Below, piece after piece: positions 26,061 to 35,223 of a DNA stretch of 64,000 nt (the stretch's first letter is position 1; every line of letters begins with the position of its first letter). The notes below the pieces were generated by a model. That model was not told where the DNA came from. It ran no database searches and was given only the letters and a program-made list of their open reading frames with translations. The DNA comes from Pedococcus aerophilus. Lineage in GTDB: Bacteria; Actinomycetota; Actinomycetes; Actinomycetales; Dermatophilaceae. The stretch lies in assembly GCF_039532215.1 (NCBI RefSeq), contig NZ_BAAARN010000001.1, forward strand, positions 559,036 to 623,035, given 5' to 3'. The translations under genes were made by a program, and so were the position numbers.

Positions 26061-26179
26061 GACCCCACCCTTTCAACATCGTGACTGTTTCGACACCACG
26101 GGGTGGGAACGGCCCCCACGTCCACCGAGTCCGAGTGCCATCACCACCTGCCCACCTCGACGTCGACCTGGGGGTCGCC

Positions 26180-27199
26180 ATGTTCCGTGATCGTCCGCAC
26201 CGTCTCCTCGTCGGCCTCTCGGCCGCCCTCCTCGCTGCCGTCGCCCTCGCCGGGTGCAGCGGCAGCAGCTCCAACACCTCGTCCGCCGGCTCGGCCGACG
26301 GATCGGCGATCGGCGCCGAGCCCGCCCCGGGCGGCGCCCCCGACTCGGCGAGCAAGGAGGGCTCCGGCACCCAGCCCGGCACCGCCCTCCGCGGGTCCGG
26401 CGACACCGCCACCGGCAGCCCGGCCGGTACGGGCACCGTGGACCCAGCCGTCCTCACCGCCCCGGGCTCGACCCTGGCCCGTCGGGCCACCGTCGCCCTC
26501 AAGGTCAGGAACCTCTCCCAGACCGTGGCCGCCGTCCGCTCGCTGTCGGTCGCCTCGGACGGCGTCGTCCTCGCCGAGAACATCGGCACCGGTGGCGGGT
26601 ACGTGCCGCTGGAGGACCGGTCCAAGGTCAGCGCGACGACCTACGGCGAGATCACGCTGTCGGTCCCGGCGACCAAGCTCGACACGGTCATGGCCGAGCT
26701 CGGCAAGCTCGGCACCGTCATCCGTTCCGAGACCTCCAGCGAGGAGGTCGGCAAGCAGATCGTCGACACCGAGTCACGGCTCAAGACGATGCGCGAGAGC
26801 GTCAACCGCGTGCGGGCCCTGATGAGCAAGGCCACCGACCTCACCCAGATCGTCAACCTCGAGGCAGAGGTCAGCCGTCGCCAGGCCGACCTCGAGGCGC
26901 TGGAGTCGCAGCTGACGGCACTGAAGAGCAGCGTGGCGCGCTCTCCCATCCAGATCAGCCTGACGACGGAGTCCAACGTCATTGCGGCCCCCGAGGAGGA
27001 GGACGGCACCGGGTTCATGGCCGGACTGGTCGGCGGCTGGGACGCGTTCACGGCGTCGGTGCGGGTCGTCCTGACGATCATCGGGGCGCTGGTGCCGTTC
27101 GTGGCAGCCTTCGCCCTGGTCGGGGTGCCGCTGTGGCTGGCCTGGCGCCGTCGTCGGCCCGTGCCGACCTCGCCGACGGTTCCGACCGTGCTGCCGTGA
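26180..27199 (+). CDS. DUF4349 lipoprotein
   Basis: A 339-residue membrane-anchored protein. It has a lipoprotein signal peptide (MFRDRPHRLLVGLSAALLAAVALAGC) with lipobox L-A-G-C. A disordered Ser/Gly/Ala-rich linker follows (to about residue 100), then the DUF4349 domain with a beta part and a coiled coil (VNRVRALMSKATDLTQIVNLEAEVSRRQADLEALESQLTALKSSV). A C-terminal membrane segment (VVLTIIGALVPFVAAFALVGVPLWLAW) precedes a basic tail. The domain's function is unknown. The ATG at 26180 gives a clean signal peptide; earlier in-frame starts do not. It sits between hemE and cgoX on the opposite strand. Confidence 0.88.
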   Translation: MFRDRPHRLLVGLSAALLAAVALAGCSGSSSNTSSAGSADGSAIGAEPAPGGAPDSASKEGSGTQPGTALRGSGDTATGSPAGTGTVDPAVLTAPGSTLARRATVALKVRNLSQTVAAVRSLSVASDGVVLAENIGTGGGYVPLEDRSKVSATTYGEITLSVPATKLDTVMAELGKLGTVIRSETSSEEVGKQIVDTESRLKTMRESVNRVRALMSKATDLTQIVNLEAEVSRRQADLEALESQLTALKSSVARSPIQISLTTESNVIAAPEEEDGTGFMAGLVGGWDAFTASVRVVLTIIGALVPFVAAFALVGVPLWLAWRRRRPVPTSPTVPTVLP

Positions 27200-27226
27200 C
27201 GACTGTGCGGCGATCCGGCCCTCGGG

Positions 27227-28273
27227 TCAGCGGGCGCCGACCTCGTGGACGAGCTCGACGACCCGCGTGATGACGTCGGGGTCGGTGGTCGGCAGGACGC
27301 CGTGGCCGAGGTTGAAGATGTGCCCGGGCGCGGCCCGACCCTCCTCGACGATCGCGCGGACCCTGGCCTCGAGGGCCGGCCACGGGGCGAACAGGAGCGC
27401 GGGGTCGAGGTTGCCCTGCACGGCATACCCGTCACCGATGCGCGCGAGCGCGTCGGTGAGGGACACGCGGTAGTCCACGCCGACGACGTCGGCGCCGGCG
27501 GCGCCCATGGCGGGGAGCAGCTCGCCCGTACCGACCCCGAAGTGGATCGTCGGGGTGCCGTGCTTCGCCACCGCGGCGAGCGCCACCCGCGAGTGCGGCT
27601 GGACGTAGGTCTCGTAGTCGGCCCGCGGGAGGTTGCCGACCCAGGAGTCGAAGAGCTGGACGACCGAGGCCCCGGCCGCGGCCTGCACGTCGAGGAACGC
27701 ACCGGAGATCTGCGCGAGGCGGGCGCACAGGTCGTGCCACAACCCGGGGTCTCCGTACATCAGGGCCTTGGTGTTCTCGTGGTTCTTGCTCGGCCCACCC
27801 TCGACGAGGTAGCTCGCCAGGGTGAACGGCGCCCCGGCGAACCCGATGAGCGGCGTCGCGCCGAGCTCGGCGACGAGCAGCTGCACCGACTCGGTGATGT
27901 CGGGGACGAGGTCGGGGGTGAGCTCGGGCAGCCGGTCGAGGTCCGCGCGGGTGCGGAACGGCTCGGCGACGACGGGACCGACACCGGCGACGATGTCGAG
28001 GTCCACCCCGACCGCGGCGAGCGGGACGACGATGTCGGAGAAGAAGATGGCCGCGTCGACGCCGTGGCGGCGGACCGGCTGGAGGGTGATCTCGGTGACG
28101 AGGTCGGGGCGGCGGCAGGACTCCAGCATGCCGACGCCCTCACGGACCTTGCGGTACTCGGGCAGCGAGCGCCCGGCCTGGCGCATGAACCACACCGGGG
28201 TGTGGGTCACCGGCTGGCGGCGGGCGGCCCGGACGAGGGCAGAGTCGAGCGGGCTGTCGAGGGGGGAGGTCAC
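27227..28273 (-). CDS. hemE: Uroporphyrinogen decarboxylase HemE
   Basis: A 348-residue cytoplasmic enzyme that decarboxylates uroporphyrinogen III to coproporphyrinogen III. The N-terminal [19 protein letters not shown] carries the substrate-binding arginines. [57 protein letters not shown] and the C-terminal [26 protein letters not shown] are standard family blocks. Length is normal. It is upstream of cgoX-chdC on the same strand but separated by the oppositely oriented DUF4349 gene, so it needs its own promoter. Confidence 0.95.
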   Translation of the reverse strand: MTSPLDSPLDSALVRAARRQPVTHTPVWFMRQAGRSLPEYRKVREGVGMLESCRRPDLVTEITLQPVRRHGVDAAIFFSDIVVPLAAVGVDLDIVAGVGPVVAEPFRTRADLDRLPELTPDLVPDITESVQLLVAELGATPLIGFAGAPFTLASYLVEGGPSKNHENTKALMYGDPGLWHDLCARLAQISGAFLDVQAAAGASVVQLFDSWVGNLPRADYETYVQPHSRVALAAVAKHGTPTIHFGVGTGELLPAMGAAGADVVGVDYRVSLTDALARIGDGYAVQGNLDPALLFAPWPALEARVRAIVEEGRAAPGHIFNLGHGVLPTTDPDVITRVVELVHEVGAR

Positions 28274-28306
28274 CCGCCCAATCCTAGGTCGCGCCGGCAG
28301 CGCCGC

Positions 28307-29131
28307 TCACACCGCGATGACCGCGGCGCCGACCAGCGACAGCAGCGCCCCCACCTGCTGGATCGGGCGCAGCCGCTCCTTGAGGACGAGCCGCGCGAGC
28401 AGGATCGTCACGACGGGGTACAGCGAACCGAGGACGCTCGCGACGCTCACCTGGCCACGGGAGGACGCGACGGCGAAGAGCGCGTTGGCGGCCACGTCCC
28501 CGCACCCGATCAGCAGCAGCGCCGGCACCTCGCGCGCGACCACTCCCCCGACCGACCGGGCGACGAGGGCGACCACGGTGAACACCACGACCGAGGTGCA
28601 CCGCATCCCCCACAGCGTCATCAGCGTCGACGAGCGCGCACCGCGGTCGAGGCAGAACAGGGCCAGCCCGAAGCCGACCGCGGCGATCCCCGCCAGCACC
28701 ACCGGGCGGGTCGACACGTCGCCGCTCAGCTCGGGTCCGGAGGCGAGGGTCACGCCGACGACGGCGACGAGGATGCCGACCCAGGTCCAGGCCGACGGCT
28801 CGTCACCGGTGGCGACGCCGAGCAGGACCGGGACAGCCACCCCGAGGGCCGCGATCGGGGCGACCACACCCATCGTCCCGGTGGACAGGGCGGTGTAGAA
28901 GCAGAGCAACCCAGTGAGGCCCGACAGGCCCGCGGCGGCCGACCACAGCGGCCAGCCCGACCAGGCGACGTCACCCAGCTGGGTGAGCACCACGGCGGTG
29001 AGCACGACGAATGCGAGCGCCTGCGTCCACCCGACCACCGCGACCGCCGGGCGCCGCCTCGAGAACAACCCGGCGAAGAAGTCGGAGGTGCCCCAGCACG
29101 CGCTCGAGGCCAGCGCGAGGAGGGAGAGCAC
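28307..29131 (-). CDS. DMT-superfamily (EamA) transporter
   Basis: A 274-residue protein of about ten predicted membrane segments in two EamA repeats: it begins VLSLLALASSACWGTSDFFAGLFSRRRPAVAVVGWTQAL and ends GSLYPVVTILLARLVLKERLRPIQQVGALLSLVGAAVIAV. The SLYPVVTILLA-x-L-x-L-K-E-R stretch is the repeat signature. The substrate is unknown. The GTG at 29131 is chosen because it begins the first membrane segment. The last codon lies 33 bp before the hemE start; same strand, possibly co-transcribed. Confidence 0.85.
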   Translation of the reverse strand: MLSLLALASSACWGTSDFFAGLFSRRRPAVAVVGWTQALAFVVLTAVVLTQLGDVAWSGWPLWSAAAGLSGLTGLLCFYTALSTGTMGVVAPIAALGVAVPVLLGVATGDEPSAWTWVGILVAVVGVTLASGPELSGDVSTRPVVLAGIAAVGFGLALFCLDRGARSSTLMTLWGMRCTSVVVFTVVALVARSVGGVVAREVPALLLIGCGDVAANALFAVASSRGQVSVASVLGSLYPVVTILLARLVLKERLRPIQQVGALLSLVGAAVIAV

Positions 29132-29213
29132 CCGCGCACGGTACCCGCGCAGCGCGACACGACGCGGACTCAGCCTCCCTGTGATATCCGACCCCGCGAC
29201 ATACTCTCTGACG

Positions 29214-29798
29214 GTGGGCAGCAGAACGGTCCCCGGCGACCAGTCACCCGAGTTCACGCAGGCGCTCAGCGACCTGCGCGGCGCGCGGTTGCGCCCCGAG
29301 ATCCGGCTCACCGAGGTGCCCGCGCCCCAGCGCATCGCCCCGTATGCCGTGGCCCTCACCGCCGAGGTGGTGGGTGCCGCCGCGGACGAGGACGAGCTCG
29401 CGTCGGGCCGGTTCGTCCTGCTGCACGACCCGTCGGCGCCGGACCCGTGGGACGGTGCCTGGCGCGCGGTGACGTTCGCCCGCGCCGAGCTCGAGCCCGA
29501 GCTGGCCAACGACCCGATGCTGGGTGCCGTGGGCTGGTCGTGGCTGACCGACGCGCTGGAGTCGCACCACCTCGGTTTCACCGCGGAGGCCGGCACCGTC
29601 ACGCGGGTCGTCTCCGAGAGCTTCGCGGGGCTGTCCGACCGACCTGCCAGCGTCGAGATGGAGGTCCGCGCATCGTGGACCCCGGTAGCCGGCAACGTCG
29701 GTGCGCACCTGGTCGCGTGGTCGGACCTCCTGTGCACCATCGCCGGTCTCCCGCCGCTGCCCGAGGGAGTCATCGCGCTGCCTGGGCCGCGGCGCTGA
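29214..29798 (+). CDS. DUF3000 family protein
   Basis: A 194-residue protein of the actinobacterial DUF3000 family. It shows the expected RLRPEIRLTEVPAPQRIAPYAVALTAEV opening, SGRFVLLHDPSAPDPWDGAWRAVTFARAELEPELA, and a closing block of VGAHLVAWSDLLCTIAGLPPLPEGV. No catalytic motif is apparent. It is found directly upstream of the HRDC/RNase D gene in many actinobacteria; here the gap is 25 bp, so an operon is likely. The GTG start at 29214 follows a weak Shine-Dalgarno. Confidence 0.9.
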   Translation: MGSRTVPGDQSPEFTQALSDLRGARLRPEIRLTEVPAPQRIAPYAVALTAEVVGAAADEDELASGRFVLLHDPSAPDPWDGAWRAVTFARAELEPELANDPMLGAVGWSWLTDALESHHLGFTAEAGTVTRVVSESFAGLSDRPASVEMEVRASWTPVAGNVGAHLVAWSDLLCTIAGLPPLPEGVIALPGPRR

Positions 29799-29823
29799 GC
29801 ACCGAGCCGGGTAGGTTGGGCCG

Positions 29824-31188
29824 GTGACCGACACCGACGCCGAGATCCCCGCAGTGGGAACGGCGCCCCCCACCTCTGCCGCGGACCGCCCCCAGGACTC
29901 GGGCGACCCGTCCGCCGGCGCCACCGCCGACGCCACCGCGGTCGGCACCAAGGCCGGCGCCGAGGACGCGGCCCAGGAGACGGCTGAGGACACCGTCGAG
30001 CTCATCCCCCTCGACATGCCCGCCGACGGCGTGCCGCCGGTCGTGGAGACCGAGCGCGGGCTGATGGAGGCTGCCGCGGCCATCGCCGCCGGTGAGGGCC
30101 CGGTCGCCCTCGACGCCGAGCGCGCCAGCGGCTACCGCTACGGCCAGCGGGCCTACCTCGTGCAGCTGCGCCGGGAGGGCTCCGGCACCTGGCTGATCGA
30201 CCCGATCGCCTGCCCCGACCTGTCCCCGCTCGACGAGGCCATCGGCAACGCCGAGTGGATCCTGCACGCCGCCACGCAGGACCTCGCCTGCCTCGCCGAG
30301 GTGGGGCTGCGCCCGCGCCAGCTGTTCGACACCGAGCTCGCCGGCCGCCTGCTCGGACTTCCCCGCGTCGGGCTCGCCGCCGTCGTCGAGCACTACCTCG
30401 GTCTTTCGTTGGCCAAGGAGCACTCGGCCGTCGACTGGTCGACGCGTCCGCTTCCCGAGCCGTGGCTGCGGTACGCCGCGCTCGACGTGGAGGTGCTCGT
30501 CGACGTCCGCAACCTCATGGGCGTCGACCTCGCCAAGCAGGGCAAGGCCGGCTGGGCCCGCGAGGAGTTCGAGGCGCTGCTCGACTTCACCGGCCCCGCG
30601 CCCCGCGTCGACCCGTGGCGCCGCACGTCCGGCATGCACAAGGTGCGCCAGCGCCGGATCGCCGCCGTCGTCCGCGAGCTGTGGGAGACCCGCGACGCCA
30701 TCGCCCAGGACCGCGACGTGTCCCCCGGTCGGGTCCTGCCCGACGCCGTCCTCGTCGAGATCGCCATGGCGGCACCGACGAGCCCGGCCGCGCTGCCCTC
30801 GGGCCACCGCTCGGTGCGCCGCTACCAGCGCCAGTGGCTCGACGCGGTGACCCGGGCCAACGCGATCCCCGAGGCCGACCTGCCGCCGATGACCCTGCGC
30901 TCGGACGGCCCGCCGCCGCAGCGCGCCTGGCCCGAGCGCGACCCGGTCGCCGCGGCCCGTCTGGCTGCCACGCGTGAGGCGCTGACCGAGTTCGCCACCG
31001 AGCACTCCATCCCGGTGGAGAACGTGCTGTCGCCGGAGCCCCTGCGTCGCGTCATCTGGACGCCGCCCGCCGACCGCAGCGCCGCGGGCTTCGCCGAGGC
31101 GCTCCAGTCCCTCGGCGCCCGCCGTTGGCAGACGGACGTCGTGGCCCCGCTGGTCGCGGCGGCCTTCGAGGCGCACCCCGACGAGTAG
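29824..31188 (+). CDS. rnd: Ribonuclease D-like 3'-5' exonuclease with HRDC domain
   Basis: A 454-residue protein. After an acidic, Ala/Thr-rich N-terminal extension (about 60 residues) comes a DEDD exonuclease domain. Exo I is VALDAERASGYRY, Exo II is AEWILHAATQDLACLAEVGL, and Exo III is PLPEPWLRYAALDVEVLVDVRN. An HRDC domain follows (RRIAAVVRELWETRDAIAQDRDVSPGRVLPDAVLVEIA), then an ARRWQTDVVAPLVAAAFEAH ending. In E. coli RNase D trims tRNA 3' ends; the actinobacterial role is assumed similar. GTG start. Confidence 0.92.
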   Translation: MTDTDAEIPAVGTAPPTSAADRPQDSGDPSAGATADATAVGTKAGAEDAAQETAEDTVELIPLDMPADGVPPVVETERGLMEAAAAIAAGEGPVALDAERASGYRYGQRAYLVQLRREGSGTWLIDPIACPDLSPLDEAIGNAEWILHAATQDLACLAEVGLRPRQLFDTELAGRLLGLPRVGLAAVVEHYLGLSLAKEHSAVDWSTRPLPEPWLRYAALDVEVLVDVRNLMGVDLAKQGKAGWAREEFEALLDFTGPAPRVDPWRRTSGMHKVRQRRIAAVVRELWETRDAIAQDRDVSPGRVLPDAVLVEIAMAAPTSPAALPSGHRSVRRYQRQWLDAVTRANAIPEADLPPMTLRSDGPPPQRAWPERDPVAAARLAATREALTEFATEHSIPVENVLSPEPLRRVIWTPPADRSAAGFAEALQSLGARRWQTDVVAPLVAAAFEAHPDE

Positions 31189-31368
31189 CCCCGCTCCCGG
31201 CAGGGACGGGGTGCCGCGCCATACCGACGTGCACCCGCGGACCGTCGTGACGGCTCTCACTCGCGGGGTCGGGTGACCGTCTTGTTACCGGGAAGTAGCA
31301 TCGTGGGCAGGTGCATGGACGGACCGTCCGGCACCGCCCACCTGCTCCACCGACCCAGGAGGCCACCC

Positions 31369-32586
31369 GTGCCCCGCACCCTTCAGGAGGTCGTCTTCGT
31401 CGACGGCGTCCGGACGCCGTTCGGCAAGGCCGGGGAGAAGGGCATCTACGCCCAGACCCGCGCCGACGACCTCGTCATCCGTTGCATCCGTGAGCTCATG
31501 CGCCGCCACCCCGAGCTGCCGCCGGAGCGCGTCGAAGAGGTCGCCATCGCGGCGACCACCCAGATCGGCGACCAGGGCCTGACCCTCGGCCGCATGGCCG
31601 CCCTCCTGTCCGGTCTCCCCAAGACGACGCCGGGCTACTCCATCGACCGCATGTGCGCCGGCGCGATGACCGCCGTGACCGCCACCGCGAGCTCGATCGC
31701 GTTCGGCTCCATCGACATCGCCATCGCCGGCGGGGTCGAGCACATGGGCCGCCACCCCATGGGTGAGGGAGTCGACCCCAACCCGCGCATCGTCGCCGAG
31801 AAGCTCGTCGACCCCAGCGCGCTCGTCATGGGCTCGACCGCCGAGAACCTGCACGACCGCTACCCGACGCTGACCAAGGAGCGCTCCGACGCCTACGCCG
31901 TCGCCTCCCAGGAGAAGCTCGCCAAGGCGTACGCCAACGGTCAGGTCCAGCCCGACCTCGTGCCCGTCGCCACCCGTCACCAGGACCTCGGCTACGGTCT
32001 GGCCATCCAGGACGAGCCGCCGCGCCCCGGCACCTCCCTGGAGAGCCTCGCCGAGCTGAAGACGCCGTTCCGCCCGCACGGCAACGTCACCGCCGGCAAC
32101 TCGGCCGGCCTCAACGACGGCGCGACCGCGTGCATCCTCGCCTCCGAGGCTGCGGCCCAGGAGCTCGGTCTGCCGATCCGTATGCGGCTCGTGGACTTCG
32201 CCTTCGTCGGCGTCGAGCCCGAGGTCATGGGCATCGGACCGGTGCCGGCTGCCGAGAAGGCGCTCGGCAAGGCCGGGCTGTCGATCGAGGACATCGGCCT
32301 GTTCGAGCTCAACGAGGCGTTCGCGGTGCAGGTGCTCGCGTTCCTCGAGCACTTCGACATCGCCGACGACGACCCGCGCGTCAACCAGTACGGCGGCGCC
32401 ATCGCCACCGGTCACCCGCTCGCCTCGTCGGGCGTGCGCCTGATGACGCAGCTCGCCCGCCAGTTCGAGGAGCACCCGGAGGTCCGCTACGGCATGACCG
32501 CCATGTGCATCGGCATCGGCATGGGTGGAGCCGTCATCTGGGAGAACCCCCACCACGCTGACTACGGCAAGGAGGTCGCCGCATGA
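31369..32586 (+). CDS. fadA: Acetyl-CoA acyltransferase (thiolase), FadA
   Basis: A 405-residue thiolase performing the last step of fatty-acid beta-oxidation. The active-site C96 lies in SIDRMCAGAM. GGAIATGHPLASSGVRLM carries the catalytic histidine and MTAMCIGIGMGGAV the second catalytic cysteine. LFELNEAFAVQVLAF is another family block. The GTG at 31369 has AGGAGG 6 nt upstream. The stop overlaps the fadB ATG (ATGA). Upstream, 31284-31297 (TTACCGGGAAGTAG) is an imperfect inverted repeat close to the likely promoter and could be an operator for a fatty-acid regulator. Confidence 0.95.
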   Translation: MPRTLQEVVFVDGVRTPFGKAGEKGIYAQTRADDLVIRCIRELMRRHPELPPERVEEVAIAATTQIGDQGLTLGRMAALLSGLPKTTPGYSIDRMCAGAMTAVTATASSIAFGSIDIAIAGGVEHMGRHPMGEGVDPNPRIVAEKLVDPSALVMGSTAENLHDRYPTLTKERSDAYAVASQEKLAKAYANGQVQPDLVPVATRHQDLGYGLAIQDEPPRPGTSLESLAELKTPFRPHGNVTAGNSAGLNDGATACILASEAAAQELGLPIRMRLVDFAFVGVEPEVMGIGPVPAAEKALGKAGLSIEDIGLFELNEAFAVQVLAFLEHFDIADDDPRVNQYGGAIATGHPLASSGVRLMTQLARQFEEHPEVRYGMTAMCIGIGMGGAVIWENPHHADYGKEVAA

Positions 32587-34688
32587 GCGACCAGCAGACG
32601 TTCGACGAGGTCGTGACCCACACCCCGGTCCGCGACATCACCCTCCCCGGCGACGCCGGCGTCCTCGCTCTCGTCACGCTCGACAACGGGTTCGACCACA
32701 CCAAGCCCAACACGTTCGGGCCGCAGACCATCGCCGGACTGCTCTCGGTGGTCCAGAGCCTGCGCGCCCGCGCCGAGGCCGGCGAGATCCAGGCCGTCGG
32801 CATCACCGGCAAGCCGTTCATCTTCGCGGTCGGAGCCGACCTCAAGGCCGTCGCCCAGGCGACCAGCCGCGACCAGGCCCTCGAGGTCGCCCGGGCCGGC
32901 CACGCCGCGTTCGGGGCGATCATGGACCTGCCGGTCCCGACGTTCGCGTTCGTCAACGGTGCGGCGATGGGTGGTGGCGTGGAGATCGCCCTGTCCGCCG
33001 ACTACCGCAGCATCTCCGCGGGCGTGCCCGCGATCGCGCTGCCCGAGACGTTCCTGGGCCTCGTCCCGGGGTGGGGCGGCTGCTACCTGCTGCCCAACCT
33101 CGTCGGACCGGCGAACGCGCTCAAGGTCATCATCGAGAACCCGATGAACACCAACCGGATGCTCAAGGGCCCGCAGGCGTTCGAGCTCGGCATGGCCGAC
33201 GTGATGTTCGCCCCTGCCGACTTCCTCGAGGAGTCGCTGCTCTGGGCCGCGAAGGTCATCACGGGCGAGACGAAGGTCGAGCGTGCCGAGGTGTCCCGGG
33301 ACGAGGCGGAGTGGTCCGGCGCCATCAAGGCCGCCAAGGGCCTGGTCGACCTCAAGACCGGTGGGAAGTCCCCCGCCCCCTACCGCGCCCTCCAGCTCGT
33401 CGCCGAGGCCCGCACCGCGACCCGCGACGAGGCGTTCGCCGCCGAGGACGAGGCACTTGCCGACCTCGTCATGGGTGACGAGCTGCGCGCGGGGCTCTAC
33501 TCGTTCGACCTCGTCCAGCGTCGGGCCAAGCGCCCGGCCGGGGCGCCCGACAAGGCCCTGGCCCGCAAGGTCACCAAGGTCGGCATCGTCGGCGCCGGTC
33601 TCATGGCCAGCCAGCTCGCGCTGCTGTTCGCCCAGCGCCTCGAGGTGCCGGTCGTCATGACCGACCTCGACGAGGAGCGGGTGGGCAAGGGTGTCGGCTA
33701 CGTCCACGCCGAGGTCGACAAGCTGCTCGGCAAGCGCCGGGTCAACCAGGACAAGGCCAACCGCATCAAGGGCCTCGTGACCGGGTCGACGAGCAAGGAC
33801 GGTTTCGCCGACGCCGACTTCGTCATCGAGGCCGTGTTCGAGGAGATGTCGGTCAAGAAGCAGGTCTGGGCCGAGGTCGAGGCGGTCGTGTCGGGCGAGT
33901 GCGTCCTCGCGACCAACACCAGCTCGCTGTCCATCACGGAGATGGCGTCCGAGCTGCAGCACCCCGAGCGGGTCGTGGGCTTCCACTTCTTCAACCCGGT
34001 CGCCGTCATGCCGCTGCTGGAGATCATCAAGGGAGAGCAGACCGACGACGCCACCCTCGCCACGGCCTTCGCCACCGGCAAGACGTTGAAGAAGACCACG
34101 ATCCTCGTCAAGGACTCGCCGTCGTTCATCGTCAACCGGCTCCTCGGCCGCTTCATGGGCGAGGTCGCCAAGGTCGTCGACGAGGGCACCCCTATCGAGG
34201 TGGCCGACCGTGCGTTCGCCGGCCTCGCGCCGATGCCGCCGTTCATCCTGCTCGGCCTCGTCGGACCGGCCATCGCGTTGCACAACAACGAGACCCTGGC
34301 CAGGGCGTTCCCCGACCGCTTCTACGTCTCGGAGAACCTGCGCAAGGTCGTCGCCGCGAAGAAGTCGGCCATCTACACCTGGCCCGAGGGCAAGCCGGTC
34401 GTCGACCCCGAGGTCGAGGCGCTGTTCGACAAGCCGGCCGACCCCGTGGTGCTGACGACCGAACAGGTGCGCGAGCGCGTCCTCGGCGTCCTGGCCGACG
34501 AGGCCCGGCGCATGCTCGACGAGGGTGTCGCCCAGGCCCCGATGGACCTCGACCTCGCGATGATCACCGGCGCCGGGTTCCAGTTCTGGAACGGTGGCCT
34601 CACGCCGCTGCTCGACCGCGAGGGCGTCTCGGAGAAGGTCACCGGCAGGCGCTTCCTGCCCGCCGGGGTGGCGAGCGTCCCCGCGTAG
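32583..34688 (+). CDS. fadB: Fatty-acid oxidation multifunctional enzyme, FadB
   Basis: A 701-residue enoyl-CoA hydratase / 3-hydroxyacyl-CoA dehydrogenase, partner of FadA in the trifunctional complex. The N-terminal crotonase domain has GKPFIFAVGADLKAVAQ (oxyanion-hole region) and AMGGGVEIALSADYR. The NAD domain begins KVGIVGAGLMASQLALLF with VVMTDLDEERV. The dehydrogenase core shows NTSSLSITEMASELQHPERVVGFHFFNPVAVMPLLEII, with the catalytic His in GFHFFNP and the Glu in LEII. The C-terminus ends with a second dehydrogenase-type helical domain. Translationally coupled to fadA and followed by a strong hairpin. Confidence 0.95.
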   Translation: MSDQQTFDEVVTHTPVRDITLPGDAGVLALVTLDNGFDHTKPNTFGPQTIAGLLSVVQSLRARAEAGEIQAVGITGKPFIFAVGADLKAVAQATSRDQALEVARAGHAAFGAIMDLPVPTFAFVNGAAMGGGVEIALSADYRSISAGVPAIALPETFLGLVPGWGGCYLLPNLVGPANALKVIIENPMNTNRMLKGPQAFELGMADVMFAPADFLEESLLWAAKVITGETKVERAEVSRDEAEWSGAIKAAKGLVDLKTGGKSPAPYRALQLVAEARTATRDEAFAAEDEALADLVMGDELRAGLYSFDLVQRRAKRPAGAPDKALARKVTKVGIVGAGLMASQLALLFAQRLEVPVVMTDLDEERVGKGVGYVHAEVDKLLGKRRVNQDKANRIKGLVTGSTSKDGFADADFVIEAVFEEMSVKKQVWAEVEAVVSGECVLATNTSSLSITEMASELQHPERVVGFHFFNPVAVMPLLEIIKGEQTDDATLATAFATGKTLKKTTILVKDSPSFIVNRLLGRFMGEVAKVVDEGTPIEVADRAFAGLAPMPPFILLGLVGPAIALHNNETLARAFPDRFYVSENLRKVVAAKKSAIYTWPEGKPVVDPEVEALFDKPADPVVLTTEQVRERVLGVLADEARRMLDEGVAQAPMDLDLAMITGAGFQFWNGGLTPLLDREGVSEKVTGRRFLPAGVASVPA

Positions 34689-34705
34689 TCCGCACGCGCC
34701 ATACG

Positions 34706-34744
34706 CGACGACGCCCCGACGAGCACCTTGTCGGGGCGTCGTCG
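34706..34744 (+). terminator. Terminator after fadAB
   Basis: A 15-bp perfect stem (34706-34720 with 34730-34744) and a 9-nt loop, 18 bp past the fadB stop. There is no T-run, as is common for actinobacterial terminators. The stem's end supplies the GGAG for the next gene. Confidence 0.85.
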
Positions 34745-34754
34745 TCGGAGGACC

Positions 34755-35141
34755 ATGCCTGCCATGACCACGACCGGTGACACGTTCGTCAACGCGCTGG
34801 CGGCCAAGGACGAGGACGGGCTGCGGGCGCTGCTCACCGAGGACGTCGACTTCCGCGGGCTCACCCCCGACCAGGCGTGGCAGGGCACCGGCCACGACGC
34901 GGTGCTGGAGGTGCTGCTGGGCCGGTGGTTCGAGCCCCACGACGAGATCGTCGAGGTGCGCGAGGTCGCCGTCGACACGGTGGGCGACCGGGACCGGGTG
35001 ACCTACCGGCTGGGGCTGAGCTGCCACGGCGAACCCCGCGTGACCGAGCAGCACGCGGTGTTCGAGACCGACGGCGAGGGCCGGATCGGCTGGTTGCGGA
35101 TCATGTGCTCGGGTTTCCGTCCTGATGCCTCTGGCGCGTGA
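34755..35141 (+). CDS. NTF2/SnoaL-like fold protein
   Basis: About 128 residues, a single cone-shaped NTF2-like domain: GDTFVNALAAKDEDGLRALLTEDVDFRGLTPDQAWQG, then GRWFEPHDEIVEVREV and the C-terminal strands VTYRLGLSCHGEPRVTEQHAVFETDGEGRIGWLRIMCSGF. Members range from isomerases to binding proteins; no catalytic residue pattern identifies this one. Two ATGs (34755 and 34764) are possible; GGAGG lies 3 and 12 nt upstream respectively, so the start is undecided. Confidence 0.75.
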   Translation: MPAMTTTGDTFVNALAAKDEDGLRALLTEDVDFRGLTPDQAWQGTGHDAVLEVLLGRWFEPHDEIVEVREVAVDTVGDRDRVTYRLGLSCHGEPRVTEQHAVFETDGEGRIGWLRIMCSGFRPDASGA

Positions 35142-35223
35142 CCCGTCCCACCACACAGAACCACCCTCAACTGTGGCTCGTCGCCACATGCTCGGCCCAC
35201 CCCCGCGGTCCTAGTCTCGCGGC

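Noticed and set aside
27245-29827. 860-residue open frame on the plus strand
   Set aside because: It is the antisense shadow of hemE and the EamA transporter, both of which have clear family motifs; its composition is Arg/Gly/Asp-rich noise.
32562-35189. 875-residue open frame on the minus strand
   Set aside because: Antisense shadow of fadB; the plus-strand product has all catalytic motifs.
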